Shown in pieces: positions 52,953 to 62,451 of a stretch of 64,000 bases of DNA. A program made the position numbers and the translations under genes. The notes under the pieces were generated by a model, which was given only the letters and a program-made list of their open reading frames with translations, was not told where the DNA came from and did not search any database. How positions within the stretch are numbered: the first letter of the stretch is position 1; the number at the start of each line of letters is the position of its first letter. Source of the DNA: Mageeibacillus sp. UBA5770 (lineage in GTDB: Bacteria > Bacillota_A > Clostridia > Saccharofermentanales > Saccharofermentanaceae); NCBI GenBank assembly GCA_002418705.1, contig DIEQ01000134.1, positions 1 to 64,000 of the forward strand. Direction: 5' to 3'.

Positions 52953-55628
52953 TCAGCCTCCGAGCTGTGTCTTAATGGTATGACGTGCTGCTGCCAGGGC
53001 ATCGGCAAGTTTGGTAATGTCCTTACCGCCGGCCTGCGCCATATCGGGACGTCCGCCGCCTCCGCCGCCGGCTGCCTTTGCCGTCTCGCGTATGATGTTG
53101 CCGGAGTGAATGCCACATGCAATTGCCGGAGCCGAAGCCATGGCAGCAAAGAGAAGCTTACCTTCCTTTTCCGCTGCGAGCAGGACAACACAGGAAGCAA
53201 ACCGATCACGAACCTGATCAGCTGTCGTGCGAAGTGCATCTGCATCTTCTGCTTCGATGGAAGCGACGACAACAGATACGCCGTTGATCACATCAGCCAT
53301 ATCGGCCAATTCCTCGGCGAGACCGGCTGACTTCTGCTCCTGCATGAGTGCCAGTTCCTTCTCGAGTGTTTTAACATCAGCTATAGCAGCACGGATCTTG
53401 CGGACCAGCTGATCCTGTGTCGTTTTGAGAGACTCACAGGCTGCATCAAGTGTTGCTTTATCGCTTTTTGCCAGGACATATGCACCCAGGCCGGTAACGG
53501 CCTCAATACGGCGGATACCGGATGCAATTCCGGTCTCAGACAGAATCCGGAACTGGCAGGCCTGACTGGAATGTGTAAGATGTGTGCCGCCGCAGAACTC
53601 ACGGGAATAGGGATTTTGAGGGTCACCTACGGTTACAACGCGAACCTCTTCGCCGTATTTTTCTCCGAAAAGCGCCATGGCGCCAAGCTTTCTGGCTTCT
53701 TCAAGCTTCATGACACGTGTGACTACCGGCATATCGGCCAAAATAACTTCGTTGACCATCTCCTCAACCTGTCGGAGTTCATCCTCCGAGATCGGCTGGA
53801 AATGCGTGAAGTCGAAACGCAGGCGGTCAGCTGACACAAGGGATCCGGACTGCTCAACATGATCACCGAGGATCGTGCGCAGTGCCTTCTGGAGAATGTG
53901 TGTCGACGTATGGTTGCGTGCGATGGACATTCTGTTGCTTCCGCCTACGCGCATTCCAATCTCACGGCCCGCCTGAAGGGTTCCCTCATTTACGGTGATA
54001 CTGTGAAGGAATTTGCCTGCCGCATCTTTTTCGACAGAGGTAACATGTGCAAAGAAACCTTCGGATAAAAGAACGCCCTGGTCTGTTACCTGGCCGCCGG
54101 ATGTTGCATAGAAAGGTGTGCGGTCAAAAATCGCGATAACTTTATCACCGGCAAATGCTTCCGGCACAATCTGAAGAGTTCCCTCTTCATCTTCTTTTAA
54201 CAGATAAAGAAGGGTACCAGTTGCGGACAGCTCTTCATAACCGACGAATGCTGTTGAGGTCGTATCCGCCAGAAGCTCGGCAGGAAGTTCTTTACCGCCC
54301 CATGCCGTGCCGGTTTTCGCTTTGGTTGCAGCTCTTGCTGCTTCGCGCTGCGACTTCATTGCTGTCTGGAAACCGGCCTCATCAAGGACCAGTCCTGCAT
54401 CCTGGGCGATTTCACGGGTAAGGTCAAGCGGGAAGCCATATGTATCATGAAGTCTGAATACCTGCTCGCCGTCGAGCGTTGTAAGTCCCTTTTCCCTGGC
54501 TTCGGCTATATAGCCGTTGAGGATTTCGGTCCCCTGTTCAACCGTGCGGAGGAATGCTTCCTCTTCTTTGCGGATGACAGTCATTATATAAGTCTGCTTC
54601 TCGAGAAGGGACGGATAGGCTTCCTGATTGAGCTCAACCACAACAGCGGCAATCTCGGTCAGGAAAAGATCCGTGATCCCGAGCATGCGGCCGTAGCGTG
54701 AGGCACGGCGCAGGAGGCGGCGCAGGACATAGCCTCTGCCTTCATTCGAAGGCAGGACACCGTCGGAAATCATCATTGTAGTAGAACGGACGTGATCAGT
54801 AATAACGCGGATGGCAATGTCCGTCTTGGGATCCCTGCCATAATCGACATGAGCTTTCTCACAGACCGTATCAAGAATCTTGCGGACAGTGTCAACTTCG
54901 AAAAGATTATCAACGCCCTGCAGGATGCAGGCAAAACGCTCGAGTCCGGCACCGGTATCGATGTTCTTCTTGGCGAGTGGTGTATAGGTACCGTCTTCCT
55001 CGCGATTAAACTGCGTGAAAACAAGGTTCCAGAACTCAACATAACGGTCGCAGTCACAGCCGACTTTACAGTCTGCTGCACCGCAGCCGTATTCCGGGCC
55101 GCGGTCAAAATAGATTTCCGAGCAGGGACCGCAGGGGCCCGTGCCGTGTTCCCAGAAATTATCTGCCTTGCCAAGGCGTGTCAGGCGCTCCTCCGGAACA
55201 CCGACAACATCGCGCCAGATCGCATAGGCTTCATCGTCTTCTTCATAGACGGACGGATACAGGCGGTCGGCCGGCATCTCCAGGACTTGTGTACAGAATT
55301 CCCACGCCCACGGAATGATTTCTTTTTTGAAATAATCACCGAAAGAAAAATTGCCGAGCATCTCAAAGTACGTTCCGTGACGTGCTGTGTGTCCTACACG
55401 CTCGATATCCGGTGTGCGGATACACTTCTGGCATGTCGTGATGCGAGGCGACGGAGGTGTCTGTGCGCCTGTAAAATATGGCTTCAAAGGAGTCATGCCT
55501 GCATTAATAAGCAGGACAGACGGATCATTATGCGGCACGAGTGAAAACGACGGCAGACGCAAATGCCCTTTTGTTTCAAAAAATGATAAATACTTTTCGC
55601 GAATTTCATTCAATCCAAGAGGTTTCAT
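52953..55628 (-). CDS. alaS: Alanyl-tRNA synthetase
   Basis: 891 residues, normal length. Class II catalytic core from LNEIREKYLSFFETKGH, with PSFSLVPHNDPSVLLINAGM; editing domain with HTSTHILQKALR and CGGTH; C-terminal DHHA1 domain with a Gly-rich loop (GGGGGGRPDMAQAGG). AGGAG lies ahead of the ATG. It charges tRNA-Ala and edits mischarged Ser and Gly. I found no T-box leader in the 241 bases upstream, although such control is common for synthetases in this group. Confidence 0.97.
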   Translation of the reverse strand: MKPLGLNEIREKYLSFFETKGHLRLPSFSLVPHNDPSVLLINAGMTPLKPYFTGAQTPPSPRITTCQKCIRTPDIERVGHTARHGTYFEMLGNFSFGDYFKKEIIPWAWEFCTQVLEMPADRLYPSVYEEDDEAYAIWRDVVGVPEERLTRLGKADNFWEHGTGPCGPCSEIYFDRGPEYGCGAADCKVGCDCDRYVEFWNLVFTQFNREEDGTYTPLAKKNIDTGAGLERFACILQGVDNLFEVDTVRKILDTVCEKAHVDYGRDPKTDIAIRVITDHVRSTTMMISDGVLPSNEGRGYVLRRLLRRASRYGRMLGITDLFLTEIAAVVVELNQEAYPSLLEKQTYIMTVIRKEEEAFLRTVEQGTEILNGYIAEAREKGLTTLDGEQVFRLHDTYGFPLDLTREIAQDAGLVLDEAGFQTAMKSQREAARAATKAKTGTAWGGKELPAELLADTTSTAFVGYEELSATGTLLYLLKEDEEGTLQIVPEAFAGDKVIAIFDRTPFYATSGGQVTDQGVLLSEGFFAHVTSVEKDAAGKFLHSITVNEGTLQAGREIGMRVGGSNRMSIARNHTSTHILQKALRTILGDHVEQSGSLVSADRLRFDFTHFQPISEDELRQVEEMVNEVILADMPVVTRVMKLEEARKLGAMALFGEKYGEEVRVVTVGDPQNPYSREFCGGTHLTHSSQACQFRILSETGIASGIRRIEAVTGLGAYVLAKSDKATLDAACESLKTTQDQLVRKIRAAIADVKTLEKELALMQEQKSAGLAEELADMADVINGVSVVVASIEAEDADALRTTADQVRDRFASCVVLLAAEKEGKLLFAAMASAPAIACGIHSGNIIRETAKAAGGGGGGRPDMAQAGGKDITKLADALAAARHTIKTQLGG

Positions 55629-55768
55629 GAAGTATTTCTCCTATTTCCCTGCCTGTTCATATAGCCGATTGTGATTTCCCCCGAGAGCGAGCGAAATCAA
55701 GCCTTTGCAGGCATGCATTAACCAATTGATTTTACATTAAATGCGCGAAAATGGGAATATGCAATTAA

Positions 55769-55858
55769 ACAGCTCATACCCCTTTCTTCTCTCTCCGCTG
55801 AAGCGTCGAATGTCGAAGAAAGGGGATGTGCTGTTTTTGTTTGGGAGCTGACGCTCCC
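55769..55858 (-). terminator. Strong hairpins ending the oxidoreductase operon
   Basis: A long inverted repeat pairs CCCCTTTCTTC (55779-55789) with GAAGAAAGGGG (55815-55825), extended by CAT/ATG and ACAGC/GCTGT arms with one bulge and one mismatch; the plus strand has a T-run after it. Nearer the oxidoreductase stop, GGGAGC-tgac-GCTCCC (55843-55858) is another 6-base stem. Together they separate the oxidoreductase genes from alaS. U-run on the minus strand is short. Confidence 0.7.
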
Positions 55859-55869
55859 GAGGTAGTATT

Positions 55870-56721
55870 CTATATGAGTTCGCGGCACATTTTGGCTACT
55901 GTCTCCGGATCGGTTTTTCTGTCGAGCAGCGGGGTGCCGCTCTTAAGTACTTCGTTTTTGTCATGGAATGTTGGCTTGGGTTCGCGATAGATTACGCCGA
56001 TCGGGATGCGGTCGCCGAATTCAAGAGACTTTTCGAGGGCGGCAAGCTTATTGGAGGGATCATACGTGTCGTCGAGCGGATACACCCTCTTGCTGTAATA
56101 AGCGAAGGTATTGACTTTGTTGAAGCTTATGCAAGGCTGGAGTATGTCGACTAGGGCATATCCCTTAAATTCAATTGCCTGCTTCATGATTGAAATCAGA
56201 TGTTCTTTGTTTCCGCTGAAACCGCGGGCGACAAATCCGGCACCGGACGAGATGGCCATGAGCGGCGGATTGAAGGGTGTATTGATGTTGCCCGATACCT
56301 GAACCGGCGTGACAAGGCCCTCGATAGATGTCGGCGATGCCTGGCCCTTGGTCAGCCCGTATATCTGGTTATCATGGACAAAATGCGTGATGTCGACATT
56401 GCGCCTGATATTGTGGAGAAAATGATTGCCGCCTTCACCGTAGGAATCCCCGTCTCCTGTTTCGACGATGACTGTCAGCTTTTCATTGGCTATCTTCGCG
56501 GCGACAGCGGCCGGAAGGGATCTTCCGTGAAGGCCGCAGAAACTGTTGGCGCTGATGTACTGCGGAGTCTTGGCCGCCTGACCGATACCGGCAATCATAA
56601 GTACCTCGTAAGGGTCTTTTCCAAGTTCTTCGAGAGCTGTCTTGAGGCATTCAAGAATACTGAAATTCCCGCAGCCGGGACACCAGGCCGTCTCATATGT
56701 AGAAAATGCAGAAGTACTCAT
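55870..56721 (-). CDS. 2-oxoacid:ferredoxin oxidoreductase, beta subunit
   Basis: About 283 residues from the ATG at 56721, seven bases after GGGGAGG (the ATG at 56727 overlaps the alpha stop but is too close to that site). Thiamine-diphosphate-binding subunit: WCPGCGNFSILE (a conserved Cys pair), ETGDGDSYGEGGNHFLHNIRRN and NQIYGLTKGQASPTS. It binds TPP and a [4Fe-4S] cluster and, with the fused gamma-alpha subunit, oxidises a 2-oxoacid to acyl-CoA with reduction of ferredoxin. The long KorB-type form suggests 2-oxoglutarate or a branched-chain acid rather than pyruvate. Confidence 0.93.
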   Translation of the reverse strand: MSTSAFSTYETAWCPGCGNFSILECLKTALEELGKDPYEVLMIAGIGQAAKTPQYISANSFCGLHGRSLPAAVAAKIANEKLTVIVETGDGDSYGEGGNHFLHNIRRNVDITHFVHDNQIYGLTKGQASPTSIEGLVTPVQVSGNINTPFNPPLMAISSGAGFVARGFSGNKEHLISIMKQAIEFKGYALVDILQPCISFNKVNTFAYYSKRVYPLDDTYDPSNKLAALEKSLEFGDRIPIGVIYREPKPTFHDKNEVLKSGTPLLDRKTDPETVAKMCRELI

Positions 56722-56723
56722 AT

Positions 56724-58388
56724 TCATGCCTCCCCTGCTAATTTGTCAGCAATTTCCTCGCCGGAAATCTGACGGCCGTCGTATTTTAATATGCTTGAAG
56801 TGCAGGCTATCCCTGTATATTGGCGAATAAGTCCGGCAAGCTGGCCGGTAGCATTCTGCTCTACATTAATGATTCGTGCGGCAGATACCGACTTTTGAAG
56901 CAGAAGCTTTGTCGGCAGCGGATATATGTCGCCAAAAATAAGCGCCGCGTATTTACCGGGTTCTCTCTCGTTCAAAAGTCTGATCGCTTCAGTAATCGGC
57001 CCGTAGGTCGATCCCCAGCCGATAAGCAGCGTGTCATATTTCTTTGTGCCGATAAAGTCGGGCTCCTGAAGTTCCGCCGATAAATTTTCGAGTTTCTTCA
57101 TACGCTTGTCCATCATGCGGATCCTGACGTCGGCGGCTTCAGTGATCCGACCGAGCTCATCATGTTCATCGCTGTCGGCCGGTACAAAATGATTGGACTT
57201 ACCGGGAATCAGGCGAGGTGAAATGCCGTCCCCGGTATACCGGTAGCGCAGATACTCGCCTTCAATATCGGTGCCTGAAGCAGGTTCTGCAACAGAAATA
57301 TGGCTCAAATCAAATGGCATGACCGTCGCTGATGCATCGGCAAGATACTGGTCGCTCAGTAAAATAACCGGGATCTGATATTTCTCGGCGAGATCGAAAG
57401 CACGGATTGTCTGAAAGAAGGCATCCTCGTGGTGACGGACGGAGATGACCATCCTTGGGAACTCGCCCTGTGAAGCCGTGATAACAAACGAGAGGTCACT
57501 CTGCTCCGTACGGGTCGGAAGTCCGGTTACCGGGCCGGGGCGCTGAACATCGACTACAACAAGCGGAATCTCCGCCATGCCTGAAAGGCCAAGAGCTTCG
57601 ACCATAAGCGAGAAACCGCCGCCGGACGTTCCGGTCATAGCGCGGGCGCCTGCAAAAGAGGCTCCGATCGCCATATTGATTGCCGCTATTTCATCTTCAG
57701 CCTGTTCAACGACAATTCCTGCCTCCTCGCCCTTATCAGCAAGGTGTTCCATCAGAGTTGTAGACGGGGACATCGGGTATGCCGAATAGAACCTGAGCCC
57801 GGCTGCAATTGCTCCGAGAACCATGGCCTTGCTGCCGGAAAGGATCATGGAATCTTCAAAATGACCCTCGATCCGCGGGAACATGGCATGTACTGAATTG
57901 TATCCCTTCATGATTGCTTTCAAATTAACATCAAGGTCGGCCTCTTTTACGAAAGACCGAAGAACGTCTCCGCAGTGTTCAGTACTGTCACTGAACAGGC
58001 GAAGTACGGCACCGACTGCAATGCTGCCGGATACACGCGGGTTCCCAAGGCCCTGTGCCATCGCATCCATATCCAGCTTAATTGCCTTGGTGTCTTCTGC
58101 TGTAATCTTTGTATCACAGAGAATAAAACCATTGTCACCGACCTGATCGCGGTGAAGTTCGAAGGTCTCGTTATTAAGGGCGATCATTCCGTCGAGCCTG
58201 TAACTGTGTGACTGCACTGCCTCCGTACCAAACCGGATCAGTGTGAAGTTGTGACCGCCGCGTACCCGCGACATAAAGTCGCGCACAGTAAAAACATGAT
58301 ACCCGGATTTTTTGAGAAGCTTCTCCAAAATAGCTGCTGTTGTTTCAATGCCCTGACCAGCCGCTCCGCCAATTAAAATATTGTACAT
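56724..58388 (-). CDS. 2-oxoacid:ferredoxin oxidoreductase, fused gamma-alpha subunit
   Basis: About 554 residues from the ATG at 58388 (GGAGG eight bases ahead; the ATG at 58403 overlaps that site). Residues 1 to about 185 are the gamma domain (ILIGGAAGQGIETTAAIL, RVRGGHNFTLIR); the rest is the alpha domain (FYSAYPMSPSTTLMEHL, TGTSGGGFSLMVEALGLSGM, DVQRPGPVTGLPTRTEQSD). This gamma-alpha fusion is the KorA form. No delta ferredoxin-type subunit is nearby, so an external ferredoxin is used. It overlaps the beta gene by four bases at its 3' end if the earlier beta ATG is counted. Confidence 0.93.
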   Translation of the reverse strand: MYNILIGGAAGQGIETTAAILEKLLKKSGYHVFTVRDFMSRVRGGHNFTLIRFGTEAVQSHSYRLDGMIALNNETFELHRDQVGDNGFILCDTKITAEDTKAIKLDMDAMAQGLGNPRVSGSIAVGAVLRLFSDSTEHCGDVLRSFVKEADLDVNLKAIMKGYNSVHAMFPRIEGHFEDSMILSGSKAMVLGAIAAGLRFYSAYPMSPSTTLMEHLADKGEEAGIVVEQAEDEIAAINMAIGASFAGARAMTGTSGGGFSLMVEALGLSGMAEIPLVVVDVQRPGPVTGLPTRTEQSDLSFVITASQGEFPRMVISVRHHEDAFFQTIRAFDLAEKYQIPVILLSDQYLADASATVMPFDLSHISVAEPASGTDIEGEYLRYRYTGDGISPRLIPGKSNHFVPADSDEHDELGRITEAADVRIRMMDKRMKKLENLSAELQEPDFIGTKKYDTLLIGWGSTYGPITEAIRLLNEREPGKYAALIFGDIYPLPTKLLLQKSVSAARIINVEQNATGQLAGLIRQYTGIACTSSILKYDGRQISGEEIADKLAGEA

Positions 58389-58465
58389 ACGCGCACCCTC
58401 CATGTAACAGGAGATTCAAGGAACTATCACTCTATTTATCATTGTACTTCTCTCTATGTGACCAA

Positions 58466-59206
58466 TCAACGTAATTGCCAAAACATAGCCGCACTATTTA
58501 TTATCAAAGAAATTCCGGAAAGAATCAGAAGTGAAATGACGATTTTTTTCACGGCTGCCTCGCTGAACTTTTTCGCCAGTAACATCCCTGCAAAAAGTCC
58601 GGCCAGCATGAACGGCATCAATATCAGTGCGTCTTTAAATAATTCAAAATTAATAATTCCTAAAAGAGTGTAGAGAACAATTCGAATCGTATTCTCAACC
58701 CAAAATACGATGCATATATTCCCCTTAAACTGACTGCTATTCTCCGTCGTCCTGCTGACATATGCCGCCAGTAAAGCACCAATGCCGAACAAGCCGCAAA
58801 GCAGGCCGGATAAAACACCTAAAAGACCAAGAACCAGAGGTGTCGTGTTTTTACTTTTCTTTTGATACTCGCGCAGCAGCATTTCGATTCCGATAAACAC
58901 GACCGCAAATCCAAAAAGAAGTTTAATGAACTGTGTGTTTCCGTTTTTTAGGAACAATGCGCCGGGAATCATGCCGGCAACAACAAGGACAGACAGAAGG
59001 ACAAAAATTTTTGCAGAAGCAGATTTGCGTTCCTTCCATGCGATAACCATATTGGACGGATAACCGACAATCAATTCCAGCGGCGAGATATTAACATTAT
59101 TTCTTGTAAAACCCATAATCGTGCTGAATACGAGCGTGTTGGCAAAGCCGCACATTCCTTTCACCACATACGCGAGAAAGACAGCAATTACAGCGATTAA
59201 ATCCAT
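58466..59206 (-). CDS. TauE/SafE-family membrane exporter
   Basis: About 246 residues from the ATG at 59206 after GGAGGAGG. Seven to eight hydrophobic segments and a duplicated family motif, VVKGMCGFANTLVFS and LSGLLCGLFGIGALLAAYV. Members export sulfite, sulfoacetate or other organic anions; substrate here is unknown. It follows the divergent MFS gene region and precedes the oxidoreductase genes on the same strand by 78 bases, so it may be co-transcribed with them. Confidence 0.85.
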   Translation of the reverse strand: MDLIAVIAVFLAYVVKGMCGFANTLVFSTIMGFTRNNVNISPLELIVGYPSNMVIAWKERKSASAKIFVLLSVLVVAGMIPGALFLKNGNTQFIKLLFGFAVVFIGIEMLLREYQKKSKNTTPLVLGLLGVLSGLLCGLFGIGALLAAYVSRTTENSSQFKGNICIVFWVENTIRIVLYTLLGIINFELFKDALILMPFMLAGLFAGMLLAKKFSEAAVKKIVISLLILSGISLIINSAAMFWQLR

Positions 59207-59359
59207 CTGTCCTCCTCCGAACAATAGAATATTATGCCCATTATACATGAATACACTTCTTGACGCCCCCGTCTTTTCCCGATAAGCTACATTTGGTATA
59301 GAATCGTACTTCGTGCGTATTCAGTACCTCTCGAGAATCGCTGCGGGAGGATTTTTCAC

Positions 59360-60610
59360 ATGAAATATACATATAAGGATACACTTCACGCCTGCTACAC
59401 CGGATACATAACACAGGCTATCGTCAATAATCTCGCACCGCTGTTTTTCGTGATTTTCCAGAGCCGCTTTGGTCTCTCTTTTGAAGAGGTCGGCCGCCTG
59501 ATTCTCGTCAATTTTGTCGTACAGATAGCGACAGATATTATTTCTGTCAAATATATGGATTCTTTCGGTTATCGCAAAGCAGCCGTCCTTGCCCATTTTC
59601 TGTGTGCTGCAGGGCTCGTCATGCTTGGCGTGCTTCCGAATATTATGCCGACACCCTATATGGGAATCATGATATCCGTTGTTTTCTATGCATGCGGCGG
59701 CGGCCTGCTGGAGGTTCTGGTCAGTCCGATCGTCAATGCCCTGCCCGGTGACCAGAAAGACAGTGCTATGAGCCTGCTGCACTCATTTTACTGCTGGGGG
59801 CAGGTCAGCGTAGTCGTTGTGACCACGCTGCTGCTCGGGGTGCTGGGGCAGGACTTCTGGCCTCTTCTGCCCGTCCTCTGGGCGCTTATTCCCGTCTATA
59901 ATCTTTTCCGTTTTCTCAAAGTTCCGCTCGCACCGGCACCGGAGGGGGAAGAACTCGTACCATTTCGAAAACTTTTCAAGTCCAAATTCTTCATTGTCGC
60001 ACTGATTATGATGCTCTGCGCCGGAGCCTGTGAGCTCACCATGTCCCAATGGTCATCACTTTTCGCCGAAAAAGGACTTCATCTGCCCAAAGTGATGGGC
60101 GATCTGCTCGGACCGTGTCTTTTTGCCGTATTTATGGGTATCGGGCGCACGATATACGGCTACCTCGGACATAAAATCCATCTAAAAAAAGCACTGCTCG
60201 CAAGCAGTGCCCTCTGTATTCTCTGTTATCTGACAACTGTATTTGCACCGTGGCCGTTGATCTCACTGATGGGCTGCGCATTCTGCGGATTCTCAGTCAG
60301 TCTCATGTGGCCGGGTACTTTCAGCCTGAGTGCCGAACGGTTTCCGGGCGGCGGTACGGCAATGTTCGGCATGCTTGCGGTATTCGGCGACGTCGGCTGT
60401 TCTCTTGGTCCATGGGTTACCGGTTTTGTGTCCGACCTGGCTAAGCAGGACCGCCTTCCCGCACTGACATCCCTGATTCAGGGACCGGGCATGGATTCCT
60501 CCGAGATCGGCCTCAAAACAGGACTTCTGATCGCCATATTTTTTCCGGCTGCCATGACCATCGCCATGCTGACATTCCGCAAAAAGAAGAAACCGGCAGC
60601 TGCAGCTTAA
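59360..60610 (+). CDS. Major facilitator superfamily transporter
   Basis: 416 residues with 12 predicted membrane helices; GGGAGG lies before the ATG. The fold-level pattern (acidic loop between helices, DSFGYRKAAVLAHFLCAAGL after helix 2, and a central hydrophilic loop at about 190-205) identifies an MFS member, but no signature tells the substrate. It is alone on plus, divergent from the TauE-like gene. Confidence 0.85.
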   Translation: MKYTYKDTLHACYTGYITQAIVNNLAPLFFVIFQSRFGLSFEEVGRLILVNFVVQIATDIISVKYMDSFGYRKAAVLAHFLCAAGLVMLGVLPNIMPTPYMGIMISVVFYACGGGLLEVLVSPIVNALPGDQKDSAMSLLHSFYCWGQVSVVVVTTLLLGVLGQDFWPLLPVLWALIPVYNLFRFLKVPLAPAPEGEELVPFRKLFKSKFFIVALIMMLCAGACELTMSQWSSLFAEKGLHLPKVMGDLLGPCLFAVFMGIGRTIYGYLGHKIHLKKALLASSALCILCYLTTVFAPWPLISLMGCAFCGFSVSLMWPGTFSLSAERFPGGGTAMFGMLAVFGDVGCSLGPWVTGFVSDLAKQDRLPALTSLIQGPGMDSSEIGLKTGLLIAIFFPAAMTIAMLTFRKKKKPAAAA

Positions 60611-60639
60611 CCGGCGGAATGGTTTTCCGGCAGCCCGGC

Positions 60640-61014
60640 TTAACCGGCAGTATCATGCATAAGCCAGGCCACTGCCGCAGCCCCGTCAGTAAAGAAACGA
60701 AAATGATCGCCTTTATTGGCTTCAGTCATCATGTCAGTAAATGTACTGCCTTTAATGTTAGCAGGATCAGCTATAATGGCCGCAGTGATAGAGTAATTGA
60801 CAAATTTTTGCTGGAATATGCCCGCAATACCTGTCCTGAGCTTAAAAAAATCGCCGGAAAATACGCCGGAATGGATAAGAATCCTTTGCGTACCATGCTC
60901 CATGCACACACCAATGATATCTGCAGCGTCCTGGTCAGATTCAAGCGTATGACTTCCCGGTGTAATTTCAATATATTTTATATGACCAATTTCGGAAACA
61001 ATATGATTCACCAT
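60640..61014 (-). CDS. DUF4180-domain protein
   Basis: 124 residues. The pattern SGVFSGDFFKLRTGIAGIFQQKFVNY, then AAIIADPANIKGSTFTDMMTEANKG and a C-terminal AVAWL, matches my memory of the DUF4180 family; function unknown. GAGGAC precedes the ATG at 61014. An overlapping plus-strand frame (60619-61077) is its shadow. Confidence 0.75.
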   Translation of the reverse strand: MVNHIVSEIGHIKYIEITPGSHTLESDQDAADIIGVCMEHGTQRILIHSGVFSGDFFKLRTGIAGIFQQKFVNYSITAAIIADPANIKGSTFTDMMTEANKGDHFRFFTDGAAAVAWLMHDTAG

Positions 61015-61058
61015 TTTCGTCCTCTTCTCAAGCTGCCGGAAACGAATTTGCGGCGGCT

Positions 61059-61475
61059 TTATTCTTCTACAATATAAAAAACGTCCTCTTCGATGATCCT
61101 TATCGACGCCTCTGCAACAATTTTTCCGGATTTTTCATTTCTGGCATCGACATGGATCGTTATGATCTCCCCGTTGTAATCGTCCGGATCCGGCATCCTG
61201 AGACTTACCCACAGGACCTTGTCACCTGTAAATTCTGTTACATTCACATTATTGGGCCGCAAAAATGATCCGTCTGAAGCTGTCCAATCGTATTCGATGT
61301 CTTCGTCGCCGAGCGGTTCCTCGATCGTAAAGGTTATCCCCTGAACGGATGACATAAACGGGGAGTACTTTTTCGGTGATGCAGAAATAGCGATGGCTGC
61401 CTGCGGCTGCGTGCATCCGGCCAGAATTACAAGGAGCAAAGCCAGGGCCAAAGACATGCAAATGTGCTTTTTCAC
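61059..61475 (-). CDS. Small lipoprotein, Ig-like, unknown function
   Basis: About 138 residues from a GTG at 61475, eight bases after AAGGTGG; a GTG 12 bases upstream overlaps that site. Lipobox I-L-A-G-C with the signal ahead, then a short beta-rich domain (FTIEEPLGDEDIEYDWTASDGSF) that resembles an Ig-like/PKD fold. It is exported and membrane-anchored. It lies between the DUF4180 and SDR genes on the same strand (gaps of 44 and 30 bases). Confidence 0.7.
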   Translation of the reverse strand: MKKHICMSLALALLLVILAGCTQPQAAIAISASPKKYSPFMSSVQGITFTIEEPLGDEDIEYDWTASDGSFLRPNNVNVTEFTGDKVLWVSLRMPDPDDYNGEIITIHVDARNEKSGKIVAEASIRIIEEDVFYIVEE

Positions 61476-61505
61476 GAGATATCCCACCTTCTTATCTATG
61501 CGGAA

Positions 61506-62282
61506 TCAGATGCACGTAAAGCATCCGTCGATGCGCAGTTCACTTCCTGAGGTGAATGTTGATGCATCACCGGCAAAATAGATGACCGCCCCGGCGATTT
61601 CATCCGGCAGGGCGAACCGGCCAAACGGAGTAGCATCGACCCAGAACTTGCGGATATCCTCCGGGACAATCTGATTCATTTCTGTCCACACATACCCCGG
61701 ACTCACGGCATTTACGCGAATTCCGTACTTGACCCACTCGACAGCCAGCGTCCTGGTCAAGTGTACGACTGCAGCTTTGGAAGTATTATAGGCCGTCTGG
61801 GACTGCGGAAGATTGACGATAGACGCAGATATGGAGGCCATATTAATTATGGAACCGGGCATTTTTTCGGCGATTAGTTTTCTGGCAAAAGCTCTTGCCA
61901 CCAGAAAGACGCCGTTCAGATTCACATCGATAACCCGCTTCCAATCCTCATATTCAAGGTCCAGCGCACTCCCGTTGATATTAATCCCTGCATTATTGAA
62001 AAGAATATCAGCTGTTCCAGTTGTAGCTGAAACCATGTCGATCATTCGTTCAACGGCAGGCTCGTCGGTAACATCACAGCAGATGCCAACCGTTTTCACA
62101 CCATACTCAGCTGCAATTTCATCCGCAACGATATAACCGGTTTCCAGCTTCGAATTGACAATGGCAATATTCGCACCTGCAGAAGCCAGGTAATTGGCGA
62201 CACATCGGCCGATGCCGCTTGTACCGCCCGTCACAATGGCCGTCCTACCCGTAAGAGAGAATAATTTTGATGCTGAAACCAT
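61506..62282 (-). CDS. Short-chain dehydrogenase/reductase
   Basis: About 258 residues from the ATG at 62282, nine bases after GGAGG. Classical SDR: TGGTSGIG cofactor loop (18-25), NNAG, catalytic Ser and YNTSK, then SPGYVWTEMNQ. NAD(P)-dependent oxidation or reduction, probably of a sugar or polyol (the group includes gluconate and sorbose reductases), but the substrate is not readable. The neighbouring AraC regulator and GH4 gene hint at carbohydrate use. Confidence 0.9.
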   Translation of the reverse strand: MVSASKLFSLTGRTAIVTGGTSGIGRCVANYLASAGANIAIVNSKLETGYIVADEIAAEYGVKTVGICCDVTDEPAVERMIDMVSATTGTADILFNNAGININGSALDLEYEDWKRVIDVNLNGVFLVARAFARKLIAEKMPGSIINMASISASIVNLPQSQTAYNTSKAAVVHLTRTLAVEWVKYGIRVNAVSPGYVWTEMNQIVPEDIRKFWVDATPFGRFALPDEIAGAVIYFAGDASTFTSGSELRIDGCFTCI

Positions 62283-62451
62283 TCGTTTCGACCTCCAATC
62301 TTTCACTGTTTCCGTGTAAAAACGGATGCAGCAACCAACGCTTCATCTGATGATACAATTATAACATCTGACGGCACTGATCATTCGAAAAGATAAAAAA
62401 GTACACGGGTTATTCATTGACCCAACTACAGGAAAAGTTGACAATGTGTAA

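Noticed and set aside
54792..55544. 250-codon plus frame
   Set aside because: Shadow of alaS, whose motifs are unambiguous.
55629..55868. T-box leader before alaS
   Set aside because: No AGGGTGGNACCGCG-like antiterminator sequence on the minus strand; hairpins there fit a terminator of the upstream operon.
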